64,000 bases of DNA from assembly GCF_004153225.1 (NCBI RefSeq), contig NZ_SEMB01000005.1, forward strand, positions 52,073 to 116,072, given 5' to 3'. Below the pieces are notes generated by a model, which did not search any database, was not told the DNA's origin, and was given only the letters and a program-made list of their open reading frames with translations. The translations under genes and the position numbers were made by a program. This stretch comes from Sporolactobacillus sp. THM7-7 (GTDB lineage: Bacteria; Bacillota; Bacilli; Bacillales; Sporolactobacillaceae). Below are positions 27,992 through 37,725 of the stretch, in pieces. Numbering within the stretch: the first letter of the stretch is position 1; every line of letters begins with the position of its first letter.

Positions 27992-28597
27992 TTGATTTTT
28001 CATTATCCGAACGGACAGCCATACAAAGCCGCGGAAGAGAGCAGCCCTCAGAAGCCGTCATCTTCCGCCCGCTACGGTCACCGCGGCATGACGCTCGAAG
28101 AAGATCTGAACGTCACCAATCGCTACTACATTGAAGCGGACAGAGCGGTAATCTACAAAAAACCGACCCCCATTCAGATCGTACATGTCGACTATCCGAA
28201 ACGCAGCGCCGCGAAAATCACTGAAGCCTATTTTCGGAAAGCGTCGACAACGGATTATAACGGGGTATACCGGGGAAAATATATTGATTTCGAGGCAAAG
28301 GAAACCAAATACGCACATGCGCTTCCCCTTAAAAATTTTCACGACCATCAGGTAGAACATATGAGACGGATCAAAAGGCATGGCGGGATTGGATTCATCA
28401 TCGTCAAGTTCTCAAAAACCGATGAGGTCTATCTCCTTGACGCCGATTATCTCGATGTCTATTGGACCGCCTCCCGGGAAAAAGGGGCGCGCCAATCGAT
28501 ACCGAAGTCCTTATTTCTGGAAAAAGGATTTCGGATCCCGCAGAAATATTTACCGCGAATCGATTACCTTCAGGTCGTAGATGATGTATACTTTTAG
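27992..28597 (+). CDS. recU: Holliday junction resolvase RecU
   Basis: A 201-residue endonuclease that resolves Holliday junctions in recombinational repair and chromosome segregation. Motifs: RGMTLEEDLNVTNRYY, the catalytic DYNGVYRGKYIDFEAKETKY (Asp, Glu, Lys of the nuclease core) and the central stalk. TTG start with AAAGGAG upstream. It is followed by ponA, the known partner gene order. Confidence 0.93.
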   Translation: MIFHYPNGQPYKAAEESSPQKPSSSARYGHRGMTLEEDLNVTNRYYIEADRAVIYKKPTPIQIVHVDYPKRSAAKITEAYFRKASTTDYNGVYRGKYIDFEAKETKYAHALPLKNFHDHQVEHMRRIKRHGGIGFIIVKFSKTDEVYLLDADYLDVYWTASREKGARQSIPKSLFLEKGFRIPQKYLPRIDYLQVVDDVYF

Positions 28598-28681
28598 TTT
28601 GGTCATATTCAATAGCGGCGCTCGAATAGTATAGAGCGTAAACTGTGAGACAGGCTTTCGGGAAAGGTAGGATTTGACACC

Positions 28682-31198
28682 ATGGTTGAATATCATTCGA
28701 GAATGGAGAGACGCCGGGCGCTAGAAGAAGAGAAACAGCGGACCCAAGAGGCGCGGAACCGGCATACGAAAAAGTCCGGATCCGGCGGCGGAAAAAAACG
28801 CGGATGGGTAAAACGCGTTCTGATCATTCTCCTTCTCGCTGTCCTTTTTTTCATTCTTGCCGGTTCCATTACGGTTCTGGCCATTATTAAAAATGCGCCT
28901 GCATTAAATACGGATAACCTCCGCGATCCCATTTCTTCGGTTATCTACGATAAAAACGGAAAGAAAGCGACCAATGTGTATACCGGAGAAAACCGGATGT
29001 ACACAAAGATCAACGCGATACCTAAAGTCGTACAGGACGCTTTTATTTCGACGGAAGATGTCCGCTTCTATAAACATATCGGGATCGATCCGATCCGAAT
29101 CGGCGGAGCGGGCGTGGCGCAATTTACGAAAGGCTTTAAGTCCGAGGGCGCGAGCACGATCACACAGCAAGTCGTTCGGGCATCTTTTCTGACTCAGGAT
29201 AAAACATTCTCACGCAAAATCCAGGAAGCGTATTTGGCCATCCAGTTAGAGAAGCATTACACGAAAAAACAGATACTGGAGATGTATCTGAACAAAATTT
29301 ATCTCGGGGGCGGTCCGACCTACGGCGTCTCTGCCGCATCGGAAAAATATTTCGGGACAAACATCAGAAACGCGACGCTTCCTCAGGCGGCGATGCTTGC
29401 AGCCATGACGAGAAATCCCGGATATTACGATCCTGTCGCTCACCCCGATCGGGCGAAAGAGCGGCGCGACCTCGTACTCGATCTTATGGCAGAGAATAAA
29501 GCCATCACCCCCGATCAGGCGGCCGAGGCAAAGCGCGTCTCGATCAAAGAGATGACGAAAGGCCACCACGAAATCAAGGAAAGCACGAGAAAATACAGTG
29601 CCTTTGTCAATTACGTACACGATGTCCTCGTTAAAAAGGAAAAAATCGTAACTGAGCAGGAATTTGAAACCGGCGGCCTGAAAATCTACACAACACTCGA
29701 TCCGAGCATTCAGAAACAGACGGAAAAAATATTAAATAACAAAAGCAATTATCCCAATGTACAGAAGAACTTTAAAGCCGGGGTATCGATTATCGACACA
29801 CAGTCCGGCGCCATCCGAGCGCTGGGCGGCGACAGAAATTACCGGTACGGAAACACGAACTGGGCGGTCAGCCAAGATAATTCAATCGGATCCACGGCGA
29901 AACCGATTATCGATTACGGACCGGCCATCGAATATTTAAACTGGCCGACAAGCCAGACGGTCCATGACGAACCGACCACCTATACTCAGCCCGGCTCTGA
30001 AGGTGTCAGCGTCGGTAACTGGGACGGGAGATATTATGGCTCGATGTCGATGAGACGGGCGCTGTACCTCTCCCGCAACGTGCCGGCCGTGCGCACGCTA
30101 ATGACCTTGCTTGACTCACAAAACGGGGAAAACAATGTCATGTCTTTCGCCAATAAGCTTGGCTTTGATTTTCATTCCATCAACCAATCGGACGCCATCG
30201 GCCCGTTTTCTTCCTCTCCGCTGCAAATGTCGGGCGCTTACGCCTCCTTCGGCAACAGCGGGATTTATAATGAACCTTACGCCGTCACGAAAATCGTTCG
30301 TCCGAACGGAGACGTCGTTGAACTGAATCACGAGCGGCACGTCGCGATGCACGATTATACGGCATACATGATCACCGACATGTTGAAAGATGTGATGACC
30401 AAGGGAACCGGAATCAATGCTAATATTCCGGGTGCGCCGGTAGCCGGAAAAACCGGAACACAAAATATCAGCGACGCTTACGCGAAACAGTATGGCATCT
30501 CGGCGTACGATCAAAACCACGGCGCGACGGATGCCTGGTTTGTCGGATACACGAGCCGGCTGACCGCGGCGGTCTGGACCGGGTATTATGTCGATAAAAA
30601 CCGGATGAAGGAAAAAAATTACGGCACTTTTTTAGGGGCGAACGAGCAAAAATATTCCCAGTCCATCTTTAAAAATATCATGAGTGATTTCATGCCGGGG
30701 TCGCCTGACTTCCAGCGTCCCGCTTCCGTCGTCGCGCTTGGAAACGGTGAACTGGGTGTGAGGAATTCGCAAGCGGTAAACATTTATGAACAGAAGCAAA
30801 ATGAGGCCGCCCAAAAAGCGATGGAAGAAGCGAAAAAGAAAAAAGAAAAAGAAGAAGAGGAGAAAAAAGAGGAAGAAGACGAAATCTCGGAGAGCAGCAG
30901 CGAATCATCGGGTACGAGCAGTGAATCGGAAAGCAGCAATTCCGGAGAAAGCAGTAGCGCGGAAAGCAGCGAGTCAAGCGCTCCGGACTCAGGCAGCACA
31001 ACCCCGGGTACCTCGCCCGGAAGTTCCGATTCGGGAACTCGCGGATCGGACAGCGCGAACCAAACAAGCAGCGAATCATCCGGGGCAAGCCAGGAGAGCA
31101 AACCGCAAGGAGACACACCGCCAGATTCCGGCAATCAATCAAACAATCGCCATAGCAATCCGGATACTCAGCGGACTCCTGCTCCATCCAATCCGTGA
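28682..31198 (+). CDS. ponA: Bifunctional penicillin-binding protein 1A
   Basis: An 838-residue peptidoglycan polymerase. It has a basic cytoplasmic tail, one membrane helix (about 40-65), a GT51 transglycosylase domain (STEDVRFYKHIGIDP, ASTITQQVVR) and a transpeptidase domain with STAKP (about residue 403), SRN (about 463) and KTGTQN (about 589). The C-terminus (from about residue 700) is a Lys/Glu-rich helix followed by a long Ser/Glu/Gly/Pro-rich low-complexity tail, probably unstructured and outside the membrane. It extends somewhat beyond the domain core. Cotranscription with recU is likely. Confidence 0.95.
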   Translation: MVEYHSRMERRRALEEEKQRTQEARNRHTKKSGSGGGKKRGWVKRVLIILLLAVLFFILAGSITVLAIIKNAPALNTDNLRDPISSVIYDKNGKKATNVYTGENRMYTKINAIPKVVQDAFISTEDVRFYKHIGIDPIRIGGAGVAQFTKGFKSEGASTITQQVVRASFLTQDKTFSRKIQEAYLAIQLEKHYTKKQILEMYLNKIYLGGGPTYGVSAASEKYFGTNIRNATLPQAAMLAAMTRNPGYYDPVAHPDRAKERRDLVLDLMAENKAITPDQAAEAKRVSIKEMTKGHHEIKESTRKYSAFVNYVHDVLVKKEKIVTEQEFETGGLKIYTTLDPSIQKQTEKILNNKSNYPNVQKNFKAGVSIIDTQSGAIRALGGDRNYRYGNTNWAVSQDNSIGSTAKPIIDYGPAIEYLNWPTSQTVHDEPTTYTQPGSEGVSVGNWDGRYYGSMSMRRALYLSRNVPAVRTLMTLLDSQNGENNVMSFANKLGFDFHSINQSDAIGPFSSSPLQMSGAYASFGNSGIYNEPYAVTKIVRPNGDVVELNHERHVAMHDYTAYMITDMLKDVMTKGTGINANIPGAPVAGKTGTQNISDAYAKQYGISAYDQNHGATDAWFVGYTSRLTAAVWTGYYVDKNRMKEKNYGTFLGANEQKYSQSIFKNIMSDFMPGSPDFQRPASVVALGNGELGVRNSQAVNIYEQKQNEAAQKAMEEAKKKKEKEEEEKKEEEDEISESSSESSGTSSESESSNSGESSSAESSESSAPDSGSTTPGTSPGSSDSGTRGSDSANQTSSESSGASQESKPQGDTPPDSGNQSNNRHSNPDTQRTPAPSNP

Positions 31199-31222
31199 TC
31201 AAGAAAATAGCTCATACGATGC

Positions 31223-31260
31223 AAAGCACCCATGGCTTTTAAGCCATGGGTGCTTTTATA
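31223..31260. terminator. Bidirectional terminator between ponA and nth
   Basis: AAAGCACCCATGGCTT and AAGCCATGGGTGCTTTT form a nearly perfect stem at the convergent junction. Confidence 0.88.
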
Positions 31261-31936
31261 GCTCAATCTTTTTTCCTTCGACTGCGAAACCCCGTTTTTT
31301 CATTCTTTTCTTCCCTTCCCTGCACAGATCAAGCAGCGGGCATTCCGGACAGTTCGGGCTCTGCGCCTTGCAATGGTAGCGGCCAAAAAAAATAAGACGA
31401 TGGTGTGTCTGTGACCACTTTTCTTTTGGAACGCGTTTCATGAGCGTTTTTTCAACGTCGAGCACACTATCTTTCCAGCGGCAGATGCCGAGCCGCTTCG
31501 TTACGCGCGCAACGTGTGTGTCGACGGCAAGCGCCGGTTTTCCGAATGCCACCGAGACAATCACGTTCGCCGACTTGCGGCCGATTCCCGGCAGCTTCAT
31601 CAGCTCGTTGCGATCTTCCGGCAGCATTCCTCCGTAATCGGCGATCAGCCGTGCGCACATTTGCCGAATATGTTTCGCCTTATTCCGGTAGAGCCCGATG
31701 GAACGGATATCCTGCTGAAGCTGCTCTAGCGGGACAGCCAGATAATCTTCCGGTTCCCTGTATTTGGCAAAGAGCGACGGCGTAACGCGATTCACCAGAG
31801 CGTCGGTACATTGTGCAGAAAGCATGACGGCGATCGCCAGTTCAAATGGGTTGCGATGATGCAATTCACAGTGGGCGTGCGGAAACATACGTCCGATCGT
31901 TTCCATCACCTCGTGAACCTGGGTTTGATTCAGAAT
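31256..31936 (-). CDS. nth: Endonuclease III
   Basis: A DNA glycosylase/AP lyase for oxidised pyrimidines. Helix-hairpin-helix LPGIGRKSANVIV with the catalytic Lys in the hairpin, the Asp in VDTHVARV, and the 4Fe-4S cluster Cys pattern C-x6-C-x2-C-x5-C near the end. The first ATG/GTG in frame (31909) has no ribosome site. AGGAGGGGAT sits six bases before an in-frame ATT at 31936, which would give MLNQTQVHEVMETIGRMFP, matching the usual Nth N-terminus. I therefore propose the rare ATT start (CTG next to it is the alternative). Confidence 0.9.
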   Translation of the reverse strand: MLNQTQVHEVMETIGRMFPHAHCELHHRNPFELAIAVMLSAQCTDALVNRVTPSLFAKYREPEDYLAVPLEQLQQDIRSIGLYRNKAKHIRQMCARLIADYGGMLPEDRNELMKLPGIGRKSANVIVSVAFGKPALAVDTHVARVTKRLGICRWKDSVLDVEKTLMKRVPKEKWSQTHHRLIFFGRYHCKAQSPNCPECPLLDLCREGKKRMKKRGFAVEGKKIEL

Positions 31937-31951
31937 GTGGATCCCCTCCTG

Positions 31952-32656
31952 TCAGCCCTTCTCCAGCCAATCATAAGCCGGCATCTTCGGCACCTTTTTT
32001 TCATTTGTCCCGTGATCCCTTCCCTGACGTCGGCTCTGCTGTCGGCCGCGCACGTGATCGCCATGGGCCTTGGCCTGGGCAATCGTTTTAATGCCGTTTC
32101 TTTTCCAGTCAAATAAAATCCGATCAATATAGCGAAAATTCAGCTTGCCGGAGATCACGGCCTCACGCAAAGCCGCCTTCACAAGCTGAGGAGAATGATG
32201 ATCTTCATCCAGCCACATCGCCAGCGATTCGCATTCAATCGGCGAGAGAGGCCGGCCAAATTCATTCTCAAAAAGTGTATAAAGCGATTTCTCACTGTCC
32301 TTCTTTTCATGTTCGGCTGCCTGGCCATAGGCAAAGTTAAGCAGCCTATCCCAGAGCGGCTCCAGAGAATACGACTCGGAGTAGATCTGGTTGTCCTGTT
32401 TCTGAACGATCGAGAGCAGTCCATGCTGAACAAAACGCCGCAGCATATCGGCACATTCGGTCTCATCAAGCGTCATTCGCGCCGCCAAATCATCGAATGT
32501 CGGAAAACTGTCTCCTTTTATAATAAAAGAATGAACTTGAATGAGCATCATGCATTCCTGTTCATTCAAACCGATATCATGATAGTGTTCGACAAGAAGC
32601 GAAGGAACGTTGACACTTCCATTGATAAGAAGATTCAACATGAATTTTTTATCCAT
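31952..32656 (-). CDS. dnaD: DNA replication protein DnaD
   Basis: A 234-residue primosome protein that helps load helicase at oriC and at restart sites. It has an N-terminal winged helix (residues 1-100), then the DnaB2/DnaD domain (LYTLFENEFGRPLSPIECESLAMWLDEDHHSPQLVKAALREAVISGKLNFRYIDRILFDW) and a basic C-terminal tail ending AYDWLEKG. ATG at 32656 follows AGAGGTG. The order asnS-dnaD-nth-ponA is that of Bacillus. Confidence 0.92.
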   Translation of the reverse strand: MDKKFMLNLLINGSVNVPSLLVEHYHDIGLNEQECMMLIQVHSFIIKGDSFPTFDDLAARMTLDETECADMLRRFVQHGLLSIVQKQDNQIYSESYSLEPLWDRLLNFAYGQAAEHEKKDSEKSLYTLFENEFGRPLSPIECESLAMWLDEDHHSPQLVKAALREAVISGKLNFRYIDRILFDWKRNGIKTIAQAKAHGDHVRGRQQSRRQGRDHGTNEKKVPKMPAYDWLEKG

Positions 32657-32781
32657 TCTTGACACCTCTAGCTTCATTATACCATGATTCAGGCCGAATA
32701 AGGCGAAAAACACCGGAAGAGACAGGCCGAAGACGCCGATTCACATTGGGTTTTTTCGCTTAAACATCACTATTTTTTTCG

Positions 32782-32831
32782 TATAAAAAAGAAAACCGGA
32801 GAAAAAATCGGGCTGGATTTTTCCTTCGGTT
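32782..32831 (-). terminator. Possible terminator after asnS
   Basis: On the minus strand, AACCG and GAAAAATC arms enclose a short loop, and CGGTTTTCTTTTTT follows. The stem is imperfect. Confidence 0.5.
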
Positions 32832-32858
32832 CATACGCTTTTTTATTCCATTCAAAAT

Positions 32859-34154
32859 TTATGGATAGAGACGATTGAGCAGCCGCGGAAACGGGATCGC
32901 TTCCCTGACGTGCTCCAGGCCGCAGATCCAGGCGACGACACGTTCCAGGCCAAGTCCGAAACCCGCGTGCGGCACGGAGCCGTATTCGCGCAGCTCCAGA
33001 TACCATTTATACGATGGATCGGTCAGGTGATGGGCTTCGTAGCGCTTTTTCAACAGGTCGAAATCGTCGATCCGCTGGCTGCCGCCAATCACTTCTCCGT
33101 AACCTTCCGGAGCGAGCAGATCGTCGCAGAGGACGACTTCTTCGCGGCCTGGGACCGGCTTCATATAGAAGGCTTTCACTTCCGCCGGGTATTTGGTGAC
33201 AAAAACAGGAACGTCAAAATGTTCTGCGATCGCCGTCTCATGAGGCGACCCGAAATCGTCGCCCCATTCAATATCGCGAAACCCGTGTTCATGAAGCAAG
33301 TCGATCGCCTTGTCATAGCTGAGGCGCGGGAAAGGGGCGTCGATTTTCTCCAGTTTCGATGTATCCCGTTCAAGCACTTTCAGTTCATTCCCGCAGTTTT
33401 GCAGCACCTTGCGGACAAGATAAGCGACATACTGCTCCTGCACTTTCAGATTTCCTTCATGATCGCAGAAAGCCATTTCCGGTTCGATCATCCAGAATTC
33501 AGTCAGATGCCGCCGTGTCTTTGATTTTTCGGCACGGAACGTGGGACCGAAAGAGAAAACTTTTCCGAAAGCCATTGCCGCTGCTTCCATATAAAGCTGA
33601 CCGCTTTGGGACAGATAAGCGTCGCGTTCAAAATACTTTGTATGAAACAAATCGGTAGATCCTTCGGCCGAGCTTCCGGTCAATATCGGCGGATCGATTT
33701 TGATAAAGCCATGTTCATAAAAGAAATCGTATGTAGCCTTGATGATTTCGTTGCGAATCCGTAAAATCGCATGCTGCCTTTCGGATCTGAGCCAGAGATG
33801 ACGATGATCCATCAAGAATTCCACGCCATGCTTCTTCGGAGCGATCGGGTAATCATGAGTGATTTGAATCGGCTCAATAGAAGTGACGGTCAGTTCGAAT
33901 CCGTAAGGCGACCGCTTATCTTCACGGACGGCGCCGGTCACGTATAGCGAACTTTCCTGAGTGAGCGCTTTCGCCGCTGCCCAGTCTTTCTCACTGACCT
34001 CATTTTTTAAAACCACGCCCTGAATGAACCCGGTCCCGTCGCGAAGTTCCAGAAACTGAATCTTCCCGCTGGAGCGCTTGTTCGCCATCCAGGCGCCGAT
34101 CGTCACTTCCTGTCCGATATGCCTGGATGCTTCTGAAATTGTCGTATGCATCAT
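32859..34154 (-). CDS. asnS: Asparaginyl-tRNA synthetase
   Basis: A 431-residue class IIb enzyme charging tRNA-Asn. An N-terminal OB-fold (to about 105) is followed by the catalytic core: motif 2 [24 protein letters not shown] and motif 3 [28 protein letters not shown] and the loop after motif 2 agree with AsnRS rather than AspRS. ATG with GGAGG upstream. Downstream of ypmB as in Bacillus, though aspB is not between them. Confidence 0.95.
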   Translation of the reverse strand: MMHTTISEASRHIGQEVTIGAWMANKRSSGKIQFLELRDGTGFIQGVVLKNEVSEKDWAAAKALTQESSLYVTGAVREDKRSPYGFELTVTSIEPIQITHDYPIAPKKHGVEFLMDHRHLWLRSERQHAILRIRNEIIKATYDFFYEHGFIKIDPPILTGSSAEGSTDLFHTKYFERDAYLSQSGQLYMEAAAMAFGKVFSFGPTFRAEKSKTRRHLTEFWMIEPEMAFCDHEGNLKVQEQYVAYLVRKVLQNCGNELKVLERDTSKLEKIDAPFPRLSYDKAIDLLHEHGFRDIEWGDDFGSPHETAIAEHFDVPVFVTKYPAEVKAFYMKPVPGREEVVLCDDLLAPEGYGEVIGGSQRIDDFDLLKKRYEAHHLTDPSYKWYLELREYGSVPHAGFGLGLERVVAWICGLEHVREAIPFPRLLNRLYP

Positions 34155-34198
34155 GCAAGGGCCTCCGTTTTGCTGTCCTTTATTTCATGTTTTCCATA

Positions 34199-34678
34199 CT
34201 AAATGTTCAGGATGCGCTGCGCTTCCTTGCCGTTGTCGAAAAAGATCGACACGTAATTGTACTTTTTCTGTGAATTGAGAAACGTAATTTCCCAAATCGG
34301 TTTTCCGCCAATGGCGCCGAGCCGGACGGCCAGCACTTCCTGAACATCCAGATGCATGTTTGAAAGCGTGCTCAGCGCTTCCTTGCGAGTCATCCCGCTG
34401 TTTGCCCGGCGCTCAATGTACTTCCCCTTTTTCTTATCGGGAATCCAATAATACATCTGTTTTCCGGCGGTTTTTCCCTTGATCACGTAGTATGACTCGG
34501 TACCATGATAATAAGACACCGACTCGGCATTTTCGATGTGAAACCGCTGCTTTGCCTTTTTAACTGCGGCTTGTTTTATTTGTTCATGATAATTGGCATT
34601 CTTGCCATACACATACCAGGAACCTGAAATTCCCGAGATCAGTACGGCAAGAAGGATGAACATGATCCATTTTTTCAA
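34199..34678 (-). CDS. ypmB: YpmB-like protein
   Basis: A 159-residue protein with an N-terminal membrane anchor or signal (MKKWIMFILLAVLISGISGSWYVYG) and a PepSY-like fold, with residues such as GMTRKEALSTL and GKPIWEITFLN. Function unknown; its place next to asnS supports YpmB. RBS GGGTGAT is weak. Confidence 0.8.
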   Translation of the reverse strand: MKKWIMFILLAVLISGISGSWYVYGKNANYHEQIKQAAVKKAKQRFHIENAESVSYYHGTESYYVIKGKTAGKQMYYWIPDKKKGKYIERRANSGMTRKEALSTLSNMHLDVQEVLAVRLGAIGGKPIWEITFLNSQKKYNYVSIFFDNGKEAQRILNI

Positions 34679-35014
34679 GCGATCACCCTTACTTTATGCA
34701 GACGAAACCGTCCCTATCTTCCGAACGATTCCGGAAACAAAATCTGCCGGGTATCGATCATTCTGCCCCGGCCAACACTAAGCCTATCCCCTACGTAACA
34801 GGGGAATACGGAATCCTAACCCAAAACCCTGACGCTCGCGAAAAGCGGATGATCCGTGTTTCGCGAGTTTGTCCTGAAATCGTCGCAAACGAAAGTAAAT
34901 CAAGCGGGCTGAAAACCGCCGCGCCCATCGGTGAATTTTCCAACAAATTCATCGTATCCATTTTGTCGGATCATTTCAAGAGTTAAACCAGCATTTTTCG
35001 TCGCTATGGTCTAT
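34679..35014. other. Intergenic region between ypmB and panD
   Basis: No gene supported on either strand. In B. subtilis this interval holds dinG, ypmA and aspB; here they are absent. Confidence 0.6.
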
Positions 35015-35401
35015 TTACTGGATCCGATCCATCGGTTGTTCGCCCTGAATCAGTTTTTCTACGTGGTTCGCGCGATCCAAAAGAGCGATGATCGGTTCAT
35101 TTGCTGCCCATTCCTCCTGATTCATCAGCGCATAAGCCATGATGATCACAATATCTCCCCTCTGTGCCAGGCGGGCGGCCGCCCCGTTGAGGCAGATTAC
35201 CCCCGATCCCGCCCGACCGGGAATCACATACGTCTCAAGACGGGCACCATTATTATTGTTTACGATTTGTACTTTTTCATTAGGTAAAAGATCGACGGCG
35301 CGTAAAACATCTTCATCGATCGTGATGCTACCGACATAATTCAGATCGGCGTCCGTAACAGTCGCTCGATGGATTTTACACCGAAGAAAAGGTCTTAGCA
35401 T
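35015..35401 (-). CDS. panD: Aspartate 1-decarboxylase
   Basis: A 128-residue pyruvoyl enzyme making beta-alanine for pantothenate. The self-cleavage site is YVGSITID (Gly-Ser at 24-25). LETYVIPG and [20 protein letters not shown] are standard. It directly follows panC (14-base gap). panB is not adjacent. Confidence 0.95.
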   Translation of the reverse strand: MLRPFLRCKIHRATVTDADLNYVGSITIDEDVLRAVDLLPNEKVQIVNNNNGARLETYVIPGRAGSGVICLNGAAARLAQRGDIVIIMAYALMNQEEWAANEPIIALLDRANHVEKLIQGEQPMDRIQ

Positions 35402-35415
35402 AACCTTACGCCTCC

Positions 35416-36315
35416 TTATCCCGGCTCAGAAACGCTTTCCGCGGTTCCTGTCACGTTATCGATCAGGCGAGCATGGGAATATCGGACGGCGCAGGCAATG
35501 ATGAAGCGCCCCGACAAAGACGCGCCTCTTCTTTTCAATTCAGGATAATTCAGTACATCAATATATTCAACTTCGCCCAGCTTCAGATGAACCGTATAAT
35601 AGCTCCTGACAGACTGAACGATGGCGTCAAAATCCCTTTCTCCGGCTTTGATAGCGGCCAGACCCGCCTGAAGGCCCCGTGACAGTACGGCGGCCTCCTT
35701 CCTTTCCGCAGGATTCAGGCGAGCATTGCGGGAACTCATGGCCAGGCCGTCCGGCTCGCGAACGATTGGACAAGTTATCAGTCGGATGGGAAAATGAAAC
35801 GCTTGAATCATGCTGGAGACAATGGCCGCCTGCTGCGCATCTTTCATGCCGAAATAGACGCTGTCCGGACGAATGATGTTAAAAAGTTTTGCTAAAACCG
35901 TCGCGACACCGTTAAAGTGACCCGGACGGCTCTTCCCGCATAGAACATCGGTCTTTGCATGGATAGTGACAGTGACTTCGTTGCCATTTGGATAGACGGT
36001 TTTTTCTTCAGGAAGAAAAAGCGCCTGCACCCCAGCTTCTTCAGCCAGATGCGCGTCACGCATCAGATCATGCGGATAGGCCAGATAATCGTCCCGATCA
36101 TTGAACTGCGTCGGATTGACAAAGATACTCGCCACGACGCAGTCCGACGTCTCGGCCGCCTTTCGAAACAAAGAAAGATGTCCTTCATGCAAGAAACCCA
36201 TCGTCGGCACAAAGCCGATGGTCTTCCCCTTCTCCTTCTGTTTCCGGATAAATCGCCTCATCTCATCTGGTGTCGTGATACGCACCATTTCTTTTGTTTG
36301 AACCGTTTTTTCCAT
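35416..36315 (-). CDS. panC: Pantothenate synthetase
   Basis: A 299-residue ATP-dependent ligase of pantoate and beta-alanine. Adenylation motifs [19 protein letters not shown] and [10 protein letters not shown], then YFGMKDAQQ and SSRNARL. GAGGGGG precedes the ATG. Paired with panD; the usual upstream panB (ketopantoate hydroxymethyltransferase) is missing from this locus. Confidence 0.94.
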   Translation of the reverse strand: MEKTVQTKEMVRITTPDEMRRFIRKQKEKGKTIGFVPTMGFLHEGHLSLFRKAAETSDCVVASIFVNPTQFNDRDDYLAYPHDLMRDAHLAEEAGVQALFLPEEKTVYPNGNEVTVTIHAKTDVLCGKSRPGHFNGVATVLAKLFNIIRPDSVYFGMKDAQQAAIVSSMIQAFHFPIRLITCPIVREPDGLAMSSRNARLNPAERKEAAVLSRGLQAGLAAIKAGERDFDAIVQSVRSYYTVHLKLGEVEYIDVLNYPELKRRGASLSGRFIIACAVRYSHARLIDNVTGTAESVSEPG

Positions 36316-36732
36316 TGGATATTCCCCCTCTTCATTTTCCGGAAGAGGTCCGGCCCGGTGCGAAAAAGCAGCGAATCGATACCGCTTTTTGTACCGGATG
36401 AGCCTTCCTTGTCGCTTCTCTCCTGACTGAAGGATGGTTCAGACAGAATAACAGCGGGTTTTTCCGTCTGACGGCGCGTAAAAAAATCCTTCTTGCAGAG
36501 CCGGTGCAGAAGGACAGTATGCTGGCATCATGCCGGTCCTCTGTCCCAGTCCTTTGTGGATCAAGGCAGATGATTCAATTAAAAGCACGACAGATAAGCG
36601 TTCAGTGCCGCTTCCGCCTGGAATGCGGCCTTCAGCTAAGCCGTTCAATACCTCCGTTATAGCAAATCAATCCGATTTATTCGTCGAAAACGTTTTTTCC
36701 GATCAATCCGTATCTTTTATGATAGTCGGTGA
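36316..36732. other. Gene-free gap where panB would be expected
   Basis: About 417 bases without a supportable gene. Short open frames exist on both strands, but none has a ribosome site or a recognisable motif, and I find no clear panB remnant. It should contain the panCD promoter. Confidence 0.5.
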
Positions 36733-37725
36733 TCAGGACCATTCAACGTCCGCCGAATACACACGAGTCAGACGATGATCCGCTCTCTCCAGCATCAGCA
36801 CCCCTTCATCGTTAATTCCGCGGGCAACGCCGTCGATCGTTTGTCCGTCGGCCTGACGTACTTTGATTTTCTTTCCGAGACTGACGGCCCGGCTCTCCCA
36901 CAATGGTTTAATGATAGCAAAGCCCTTTTCCAGATAAGGCCGATACAGGTCCTCGAAAGTTTGGAAGAAAGTCCGGACAAGGGCAGCTAAATCGAAAGTC
37001 CGACCGGTAACCGCTTTGAGCGATGTAGCTTTTGTCAGAAGGACTCCGGAAAAAGCGTCGGAATCCGTGTTCACATTAATCCCAATACCAATGACCACCG
37101 ATTTGACGTATGTGGCTTCCGCCTGCAGCTCGGTCAGAATCCCGACGAGTTTCTTTCCGTTGTACAATATATCGTTCGGCCATTTGATGCCGCAATGGAT
37201 ACCTGCTTGTCTCTCAATCGTATCCGCCACGGCCACAGCGGTTAAAAGAGTCAGCTGCGGCGTCTCTTCAATCGGAAGATCCGGCCGCAGGATCAGGCTC
37301 ATCGCCACATTTGTACCGCGTGCCGACTGCCACGTGTTTCCAAGCCGGCCTCGCCCCGCCGACTGGAAATTGGTAATCACGACCGTACCGTCTTCGGCGC
37401 CCTCGTCGGCCAGCCTTAAAGCTTGCTTCTGGGTGGATCCGATCGTTTCGTAAAAATAAATGTTCTGTCCGATCGTTTCTGTTTCCAGCCCGGCCGTTAA
37501 GGCGGCCTCGTTTAATCCTTCCGGCGCGTCTTTCAGCTGATAACCTTTTTTCTGAACCGCCTCAATCCGGTACCCGTCCTCATTAAGCTCCCTGATGTGC
37601 TTCCAGACGGCTGTCCGGGAACAGCCGATCAGCTCAGAGATTCTCTGTCCGGACAGGAAACGGTCCCCATTTTCATAAAGCAGCTTCAGGATTTCCGTTT
37701 TCGTTTTTGCCATGCTTCGAACCAT
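36733..37725 (-). CDS. birA: Biotin operon repressor / biotin--protein ligase
   Basis: A 330-residue bifunctional protein. The N-terminal winged helix (residues 5-65, SGQRISELIGCSRTAVWKHI) represses biotin genes; the ligase domain has QSAGRGRLGNTW (biotinyl-AMP loop), KWPNDILYNGKKLVGIL and a C-terminal SH3-like part. It overlaps the end of cca by 40 bases. ATG with GGAGG upstream. Confidence 0.93.
   Translation of the reverse strand: MVRSMAKTKTEILKLLYENGDRFLSGQRISELIGCSRTAVWKHIRELNEDGYRIEAVQKKGYQLKDAPEGLNEAALTAGLETETIGQNIYFYETIGSTQKQALRLADEGAEDGTVVITNFQSAGRGRLGNTWQSARGTNVAMSLILRPDLPIEETPQLTLLTAVAVADTIERQAGIHCGIKWPNDILYNGKKLVGILTELQAEATYVKSVVIGIGINVNTDSDAFSGVLLTKATSLKAVTGRTFDLAALVRTFFQTFEDLYRPYLEKGFAIIKPLWESRAVSLGKKIKVRQADGQTIDGVARGINDEGVLMLERADHRLTRVYSADVEWS

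Noticed and set aside
34155-34198. T-box leader for asnS
   Set aside because: The gap to ypmB is too short, and no GGGTGG-type T-box sequence is seen.
36439-36648. Short ORFs in the panC-birA gap as a panB remnant
   Set aside because: No PanB motif is visible in any frame.
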